Assembly (NCBI GenBank): GCA_963755155.1
Contig: CAVWIV010000011.1
Span: 1-6,641, forward strand
DNA: 6,641 nucleotides
Direction of reading: 5' to 3'
Source of the DNA: PALSA-612 sp963755155
GTDB taxonomy: Bacteria > Actinomycetota > Thermoleophilia > Gaiellales > Gaiellaceae
Each line of letters opens with the position of its first letter. The stretch's first letter is position 1. Under the pieces are notes generated by a model. That model was not told where the DNA came from. It searched no databases and saw only the letters and a list, made by a program, of their open reading frames with translations. Shown in pieces: positions 1-4,741 of the stretch. The position numbers and the translations under genes were made by a program.

Positions 1-121
1 AACCGCTGTGTGAGGCCGGTACAGTCGATCCGCGCCGGAGAGGTTGCGTAGTCGGCCGCAGTTGTCGTGTGATCGCCGAGGAAAGCCCGCCTGCCCCACG
101 CCGTGGCGCCCAGTAGGCACC

Positions 122-705
122 ATGCGACACGCACTAGTAGCGTTCCTGGTCCTGTCCGCCTTCGTCGTCGGCTGCGGCGGAACAGCTCAGGACGCAACGC
201 CTCCTGAAGGCGACGCGACGGCGAGCGACACGACCCCTGCAGGTGAGACGGCCGCACCGACCGGCACCGTCGCGTCCCCAGCCGAGCCGGCCCGCTCCCG
301 ACCGCTGACGGCTGCAGAGCGGAAGCGTCTGGGACGATCGCAACGAGCGTGGGCGGCGTGATCGACCTCTTCGACGACACGGTCCGGGCTTGCCCCGACG
401 TGGGCTGGGAGGCCTGCGTCGATCGGGCATGGTCGGCCCTCTATGCGGGCATGGTCGGCCCGCAGTTGGAACATCGGTCCCCCGGACTACCTGCGCCAGC
501 TCGGCGCTCGCACGCGTGGCCGCCAGTCATTGGTGATGGCGGTCAAAGGTGTGAGCAGCTTCAACCTGGCCGCGAAGCAACTCGAATACGGCGATCCCGC
601 CGAGGTGGGCACGGCGATCGTGCCGCGACCGTCTCGCGCTCGTCGGCAACGCGCTCCGGCCTACTCCGTCGGGCTCCCAGCGCTGCAGCTTCGGCTTGCC
701 GCTAA
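122..705 (+). CDS. Putative secreted lipoprotein, unknown family (frame-disrupted)
   Basis: The ATG at 122 opens a clear lipoprotein signal: a short basic start (MRH), a hydrophobic stretch, then the lipobox VVGC with Cys18, the likely lipid-modified residue. A low-complexity Ala/Thr/Pro/Glu-rich tether follows, typical of surface lipoproteins. The first frame ends at 361, but plausible coding continues in other frames: one carries CPDVGWEACVDRAW (from about 330 to 470), the next carries GPPDYLRQLGARTRG and FNLAAKQLEYGDP (about 470 to 625). A third frame change near 625 may lead to a stop at 703-705. The assembled length is about 195 residues. I do not recognise the globular part. The two Cys in the CPDV...EACVD segment could form a disulfide outside the cell. 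It converges on dtd with about 13 bases between stops and no visible terminator hairpin. Bases 1-121 upstream hold no gene or clear promoter that I can see. The lipobox is firm; the downstream path is inference. Confidence 0.6.
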
Positions 706-718
706 CCGCGCGCGACTC

Positions 719-1147
719 TCAGACGTCGAGGACGATCGTGACCTGGCTGTCGTTCACGAACTCGACAGCCATGCGGGCGCCGAAGACGCCGCGTGCGACA
801 CGAACGCCGAACGAATCGAGTGCGGCGCAGAACTGCTCGTAGTGCGGCTTCTCGCCGATCTCCGTCGGGGCGGCATCGATGAAGCTCGGACGGTTACCCT
901 TCGCCGTGTCCGCGATCAGCGTGAACTGGCTGATCACGAGAGCCGCGCCACCCACGTCGAGCAAGGAGCGGTCGAGGTTGCCGTCGTCGTTCTCGAAGAT
1001 CCGCAGGCGGGCGACCTTGCCGGCAAGCCGTTCGGCCTGGGTGTCGTCGTCATCGCGTGCGATGCCCAGAAGCACGCACACGCCTCGGCCGATGGCGCCG
1101 CCTGGCGTGACGCTCGCGCTCGTGACGCGCTGGACGACCGCTCTCAC
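719..1147 (-). CDS. dtd: D-aminoacyl-tRNA deacylase (DTD)
   Basis: This enzyme hydrolyses D-aminoacyl-tRNAs (and glycyl-tRNA-Ala) in the cytoplasm, preventing D-residue misincorporation. The reading frame is intact at 142 residues, close to the family's roughly 145. Visible family features are the start MRAVVQRVTSASV, the active-site motif SQFTL at 73-77 followed by IADT, the NRPSF segment at 85-89, and VFGARMAVE near 121-129. The second signature, normally N-x-G-P-x-T, which carries the Gly-cisPro pair that excludes L-amino acids, reads NDSQVT at 132-137, so Gly-Pro is replaced by Ser-Gln. The loop after ASV is also a few residues shorter than in E. coli DTD. The start is GTG at 1147, overlapping the TGA of the TPR gene as GTGA, which implies translational coupling. 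Family assignment is secure; whether it keeps normal chiral specificity is open. Confidence 0.93.
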   Translation of the reverse strand: MRAVVQRVTSASVTPGGAIGRGVCVLLGIARDDDDTQAERLAGKVARLRIFENDDGNLDRSLLDVGGAALVISQFTLIADTAKGNRPSFIDAAPTEIGEKPHYEQFCAALDSFGVRVARGVFGARMAVEFVNDSQVTIVLDV

Positions 1148-1491
1148 GCGTCGTCGCGGATGTGCACTTCGTAGCGGCGCGTCCCGGGTCTCAGCGACCA
1201 GCCAAGTTCGGAGCGCCTGCGCCTCGGCTTCGCGCCCGAGCTTGTCGAGGCAGCGGCCGAGCGCGAATGCGCGTAGTCGTTGACAGGCGAGATCTCGAGC
1301 ACGGCGCGGAACTCCGCCTCGACATCTCTCAGCGCCGAAGGCGGAAGTACGCGATGCCGAGCGCCTCGCGAATGGAAGCCTTCTGTGGCTCCGCGCGCCG
1401 GGCCTTCTCGAGCGGCACGGTCGCCTGCGCGGTCTGCCCGCTCTCGCAGGCGTCTCCAGCCCTCCTGGTAGTCCTCATAGGCCTGACTCAC
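1144..1491 (-). CDS. Small TPR-like protein (frame-disrupted)
   Basis: The region encodes about 115 residues. The start is GTG at 1491, overlapping the coaBC stop as GTGA, and the stop at 1144 overlaps the dtd start. One frame is open end to end, but its middle and C-terminal parts look wrong (Arg/Ala-rich shadow). Changing frame near 1430 gives QATVPLEKARRAEP then KASIREALGIAYFRL, and returning near 1330 gives DVEAEFRAVLEISPVNDYAH. Near 1283 another change gives FALGRCLDKLGREAEAQ, before the original frame resumes around SLRPGTRRYEVHI. Read this way it is a tetratricopeptide-type helical repeat protein, with the A-E-F-x-x-A-L-E-x-x-P spacing typical of TPR helix pairs. TPR proteins bind other proteins; no specific partner can be named. 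It has no signal peptide or membrane segment. Position between coaBC and dtd says only that it is co-expressed with them. The net length is a whole number of codons, so the indels cancel out. Confidence 0.7.
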   Translation of the reverse strand: MSQAYEDYQEGWRRLRERADRAGDRAAREGPARGATEGFHSRGARHRVLPPSALRDVEAEFRAVLEISPVNDYAHSRSAAASTSSGAKPRRRRSELGWSLRPGTRRYEVHIRDDA

Positions 1492-2640
1492 GTCAGGAGG
1501 CGTTCGACCTCGTCGAGGATCGCCGCGGCGATGGAGGACTTCGATGCCTTGCCGACAGCTCGCTCGCTGCCGTCAGCCACGATCACGACCTCGTTGTCAC
1601 CGGCATCGAAGCCGATGTCCGCCCGCGAGACGTCGTCGAAGACGACGAGGTCGACAGCCTTCGCCACGAGCTTCGCTCGTGCGCGCTCGAGGCCCTCGGC
1701 CCCTATCTGCTGCGAAGCCGACGAGCAGCTGGCCGTTCGTCCGTCGCCTACCGAACTCGGCGAGCACGTCCTCCGTCGGCTCGAGCGCAACTGTCCATCC
1801 CTTCGCGTCCTTCGCCCGCTTGTCGACCGAGCCTCGGAGGGCCGGTAGTCGGCGACGGCTGCCGCCATGAGGACGACATCGGGCGAACCCGGTGCGCGAA
1901 CGCCTCTTCGGCGAGGCCTCGGCGGCCGTCGGCGTCTCCACGACGGCCGACGCCGGTCGGAGGCGACACGGCGAGGTTCGCGGCAAGCAACGTGACGTCC
2001 GCGCCGCGCCGGCGCGCTTCCTCGGCCAGAGCGACGCCCATGCGGCCGGACGAACGGTTGCCGAGATAGCGGACGGCGTCGAGCGGCTCGCGCGTGCCAC
2101 CGGCGCTCACGAGCACGCGCTTGCCGGAGAGAGCCGTTGCCTCTCCGAGCAGCACGCGGCACCGAGCGTGGATCTCCTCCGGCTCCGTCATGCGTCCGAG
2201 ACCGGTTTCGCCCTCGGCCAGCTCCCCCTCCGCCGGGGCCGATCAGCTCGACTCCGCGCTCGCGCAGCCGTGCCGCGTTCTCCTGGCGGCCGGTGCTCCC
2301 ACATGCGGACGTTCATCGCCGGCGCGGCGAGCACCGGGCCGCGGAAGGCGAGCACTGCCTGCGCGAGCACGCTGTCGGCGAGGCCGTTCGCGAGCTTCGC
2401 GAGGGTGTTCGCGGTCAGCGGTGCGATCACGAGCAGGTCGGCCTCGACGAGATGCGGATAGAGATCGCGCGGCATCTCCTTCCGCGCGAGCGCCTCGAAC
2501 GTCTTCGCCGAGACGAACGTCTCCGCCTCGGGCGTCAGGAGCGGCGTGACGTCATGCCCGTCGCGAACGAGGAGTCGGCAAAGCTCGCACGCCTTGTAGG
2601 CGGCGATTCCACCCGACACACCGAGGATCACGCGTGGCAT
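1488..2640 (-). CDS. coaBC: Bifunctional phosphopantothenoylcysteine synthetase/decarboxylase (frame-disrupted)
   Basis: CoaBC makes 4'-phosphopantetheine for coenzyme A: CoaB joins cysteine to 4'-phosphopantothenate using CTP, and the FMN-dependent CoaC domain decarboxylates the product. The CoaC domain comes first: MPRVILGVSGGIAAYKA, then the catalytic-type His in DLYPHLVEADLLVIAP (codon 2452-2454), and the PAMNVRMWEH motif. The CoaB domain follows: GKRVLVSAGGTREPLD, VRYLGNRSSGRMG, later MAAAVADYRP, a Lys-rich DKRAKDAKG, and DDVSRADIGFDAGDNE near the end. The frame must change near 2290, 2235, 1955, 1925, 1885, 1838 and 1712, but recognisable sequence resumes each time. The total, about 384 codons, is near the family length. 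In the CoaC cap loop the expected ACG reads AEG (codon 2213-2215), so the usual Cys is Glu. I chose the ATG at 2640 because homologues usually begin just before the V-x-L-G-V-S-G-G strand; an in-frame ATG at 2649 is the alternative. It lies 34 bases after rpoZ and overlaps the TPR gene. Confidence 0.9.
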
Positions 2641-2674
2641 GGCACACATTGTGCCGCGCCGGACTACCTGAGGG

Positions 2675-2908
2675 CTAGAGGCCCTTCGGGTACTCGTACG
2701 CGATCTTGCCCTCGGAGATCTCCTCGAAAGCCATCGTGAGGTAGTTCTTCGAGCGAGACTCGACGAGGGGCGGCAGCTCGTCGAAGGTTCCTTCGCCGAG
2801 CTGGTGGTGGTAGTTGTTGATCTGGCGGGCCCGCTTGGCAGCGACGATCACCAGCGCGTAGCGGGAATCGACGTTGTCGAGCAAGGCGTCTATGCGTGGG
2901 GAGATCAT
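2675..2908 (-). CDS. rpoZ: DNA-directed RNA polymerase omega subunit
   Basis: Omega is the small subunit that wraps the beta-prime C-terminus and helps RNA polymerase assemble. The frame is intact at 77 residues, short but within the family range. The hallmark is DSRYALVIVAAKRARQIN at residues 14-31, the conserved helix with the basic A-A-K-R-A-R-Q core. The segment SKNYLTMAFEEISEGKI at 53-69 matches the second conserved region, where actinobacterial omegas carry the K-P-L-x-x-A-x-x-E-I-x-x-G-K-I pattern. The start is ATG at 2908, overlapping the gmk TGA as ATGA, so translation is probably coupled to gmk. The position between gmk and coaBC is the canonical bacterial order and independently supports the call. 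No unusual codon use is seen. Confidence 0.95.
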   Translation of the reverse strand: MISPRIDALLDNVDSRYALVIVAAKRARQINNYHHQLGEGTFDELPPLVESRSKNYLTMAFEEISEGKIAYEYPKGL

Positions 2909-3503
2909 GAGCCGGACATGCTACCGGCAGCGGCCAACGCCTCGCGGACGATGCTCTCCAGCTCGTCGACGGCACGGTCGAGGTCGTCGTTCGCAACCAC
3001 GTGCCCGAAGGAGCCCGCCTGCGTCAGCTGGTTCTCGGCGATGTCCAGCCGCAGCCCGATCTCGCCGGCGCTCTCGGTCGCGCGCTCGCGCAGCCGCCGC
3101 TCGAGCTCCTCGACGGGAGCCGTCACGAAGATGGTCACCGTCGAGGGGATCTCCTCCGCGACGTTGATCGCACCCTCGGTCTCGAGCTCGAGCACCGCGA
3201 TCTTCCCCTTGGCGGCGATGCGGTGCACCTCGGAGCGGAGCGTCCCATAGCGCTGCCCGGACACATACGTCACGTGCTCGAGGAAGTCGCCGCGCGGCGA
3301 CGCGGTGGGCGAAGTCGACGTCGGAGAGGAAGTAGTACTCGCGCCCGTCCTCCTCCCCGCTCCGCTGCAGCCGCGTGGTCGCAGACACGGCGAGCTCGAG
3401 ATCGGAGACGCGCTCGAGCAGAGCCGCGGATGAGTGTGCCTTTGCCGGCCCCGGACGGGCCGGTAATGACGATCACCGGGAGCTGCCGACCCCGGGCGAC
3501 CAC
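2905..3503 (-). CDS. gmk: Guanylate kinase (frame-disrupted)
   Basis: Guanylate kinase phosphorylates GMP to GDP with ATP in the cytoplasm, an essential purine step. The N-terminal part reads LPVIVITGPSGAGKGTLIR, with the P-loop GPSGAGKGT. The frame then changes near 3425 to give LERVSDLELAVSATTRLQR and GEEDGREYYFLSDVDF, the GMP-binding region with both arginines. A second change near 3298 gives FLEHVTYVSGQRYGTLRSEV, then VLELETEGAINVAEEIP, APVEELERRLRERATESAGE and HVVANDDLDRAVDELE, the C-terminal lid and terminal helices. The assembled length of about 199 residues is normal. In the central acidic motif, usual L-D-I-D-x-Q-G-A is L-E-L-E-T-E-G-A. The start is uncertain: GTG at 3503 lies 11 bases after the mihF stop and is favoured; TTG at 3533 would overlap mihF and GTG at 3476 would clip the N-terminus. 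The two breaks are probably sequencing indels, since the gene is essential. Confidence 0.9.
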
Positions 3504-3513
3504 GACCTGCGAG

Positions 3514-3840
3514 CTACTCGAAGAGGCCGACAAGCTCCGACCGCTGCCGGTCCGACAGGCCGCCGATCGTCTTCGACTCGGCGATCCTGCACTGGTTGAG
3601 GTAGCGCTTTGCTTTCACCTGCCCGAATTTCGGGACGGCCATGAGCATGTCGAGGACCTTGGCGGTCGAGACGTAGTCCGGCGGTTCGCGAAGGATCGCC
3701 TCGAAGCGGACGCGTCCGAGCTTGAGATCCTTCTTGAGCTTCGCTCGTTGCACCCGGATGTCGTTGGCCCTCCGGAGAGCGTCCATGCGCTGGTCGAGTG
3801 AGCGGCGCGGGGCTTGGGAGGCGACTTTGGAGGCAACCAT
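3514..3840 (-). CDS. mihF: Actinobacterial-type integration host factor (mIHF)
   Basis: mIHF is a nucleoid-associated, DNA-bending protein of Actinobacteria, unrelated in fold to the heterodimeric IHF of proteobacteria. The intact frame encodes 108 residues. A long basic N-terminal helix (about 15-40, rich in Arg and Lys, with QRAKLKKDLKLG) is followed by a compact C-terminal domain. The helix-two-turn-helix DNA-binding segment is recognisable at 70-81, PKFGQVKAKRYL, where M. tuberculosis and Streptomyces homologues have a P-G-V-G-K-V-R-A-K core. The end, IGGLSDRQRSELVGLF, matches the family's terminal helix. The start is ATG at 3840. Location directly upstream of gmk and rpoZ is the classic actinobacterial arrangement. 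The Lys-Phe-Gly-Gln in place of Gly-Val-Gly-Lys is a substantial change at the DNA-contacting turn, although the central Gly is kept. Confidence 0.92.
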   Translation of the reverse strand: MVASKVASQAPRRSLDQRMDALRRANDIRVQRAKLKKDLKLGRVRFEAILREPPDYVSTAKVLDMLMAVPKFGQVKAKRYLNQCRIAESKTIGGLSDRQRSELVGLFE

Positions 3841-3844
3841 AGGT

Positions 3845-3885
3845 GGGTGGCGATACTAACACCGGTTTCGCCGCGCGGGGAAGTT
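3845..3885 (-). promoter_or_regulatory. Candidate promoter for mihF-gmk-rpoZ-coaBC
   Basis: The 55-base gap between pyrD and mihF contains TAGTAT on the minus strand (3858-3853), a fair -10 element. An upstream TTCCCC (3882-3877) sits 18 bases away as a weak -35. Transcription would begin about 3845, giving a very short or nearly leaderless transcript ahead of the mihF ATG at 3840. No clear Shine-Dalgarno is present, which fits the near-leaderless reading. This is based on pattern only. Confidence 0.35.
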
Positions 3886-3895
3886 CGAAAACTCG

Positions 3896-4739
3896 TCAGA
3901 CCGCGGCGGGATGAGCGGCGCCGCGCGCGGCCTCCGCCGACGCGTACCCGAGGAGCGCGAGCTCCCCGTCGAGCTCCTCTCGGATGCGCTCCGGGGCGTC
4001 CGGATCGGAGAAGAGGACCGTCCCGAGCGCGACGGCGGACGCTCCCGCGCCGATCAGGTCGAGGGCGTCGCGGCCCGTCGAGACGCCCCCCATGCCGACG
4101 ATGGGCAGCTCCGTGGCGCGGAAGGCTGCGTGCACGGCGGCGAGGGCGATCGGCTTGAGCGCCGGCCCCGAGTACCCGCCGATCGCCGAGCCGAGCACTG
4201 GGCGTAGGCGCTCGTCGAGCGCGAGGCCTCGGATCGTGTTCACGAGGGAGAGGCCGTCTGCTCCAGCGTCTTCGACCGCGCGGGCAAGCGCGCCGACGTC
4301 GGGCACGGCAGGAGAGAGCTTCGCGTAGAGCGGCAGCCCGGTCTCGCGCCGGCAGGAGGCGACGATCTCGGCGGCCGACTCAGGGGCCTCGTCCACGTTG
4401 GGGCACGAGAGGTTGAGCTCGATGCACGCGACGTCGTCCCGCCCGTCGAGCGCGCGGCACGTGTCGGCGTACTCTGGAGCTGCGAAGCCACCGACCGAGA
4501 CCCAGATCGGGATGCTCGAGCTCCGCGAGCCTCGGCAGCGTCTCGGCCAGGAACGCGTCGCGCCCCGGGTTCGCGAGACCTATCGAGTTCAGCATCCCCG
4601 CGTCGGTCTCCGCGATCCGCACGGGCGCGTTGCCCTCGCGGGGCTCGGGCGTGACGGTCTTCGTCACGAACGCGTCCAGCTGCTTCGCTGTCTGAGGAGC
4701 CCTCAGAGCATCGAGGCAGCCGGACGCGTTCAGCAGCAC
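3896..4739 (-). CDS. pyrD: Dihydroorotate dehydrogenase, class 1-type; N-terminus short, one frame break
   Basis: PyrD oxidises dihydroorotate to orotate with FMN in pyrimidine synthesis. The first codons give VLLNASGCLDAL, the conserved N-A-S-G flavin loop, then AFVTKTVTPEPREGN (flavin-contacting Lys) and GMLNSIGLANPG (substrate loop). After a frame change near 4517 come SIPIWVSVGGF and CIELNLSCPNVDEAPE, whose Cys (codon 4403-4405) is the class 1 catalytic base. YAKLSP, SLVNTIRGLALD, GGYSGPALKPIAL and PIVGMGGVSTGRDAL complete the FMN phosphate site. Class 1 enzymes usually have about 20-25 residues before the N-A-S-G strand. Here an in-frame TAA lies at 4751-4749, so the start would be GTG 4739 and that segment is missing. 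The subtilase stop is only two bases upstream. The gene may be truncated, rearranged or misassembled. No pyrK or pyrF partner is in the window. Confidence 0.88.
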
Positions 4740-4741
4740 AT

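Noticed and set aside
705..719. Shared transcription terminator between the convergent lipoprotein and dtd genes
   Set aside because: The gap is about 13 bases and shows no stem-loop followed by a T run on either strand.
443..1174. Plus-strand open frame running from the lipoprotein region through dtd
   Set aside because: Only its first part (about 470-625) looks like lipoprotein coding sequence; the rest is antisense to the intact dtd gene.
2641..2649. ATG at 2649 as the coaBC start, adding M-C-A
   Set aside because: It is possible, but the ATG at 2640 places the start immediately before the conserved V-I-L-G-V-S-G-G strand; there is no ribosome site to favour either.
2905..3503. Programmed frameshifting in gmk or coaBC
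   Set aside because: There are several breaks per gene with no common slippery site, and neighbouring unrelated genes show the same pattern, so sequence errors explain them better.
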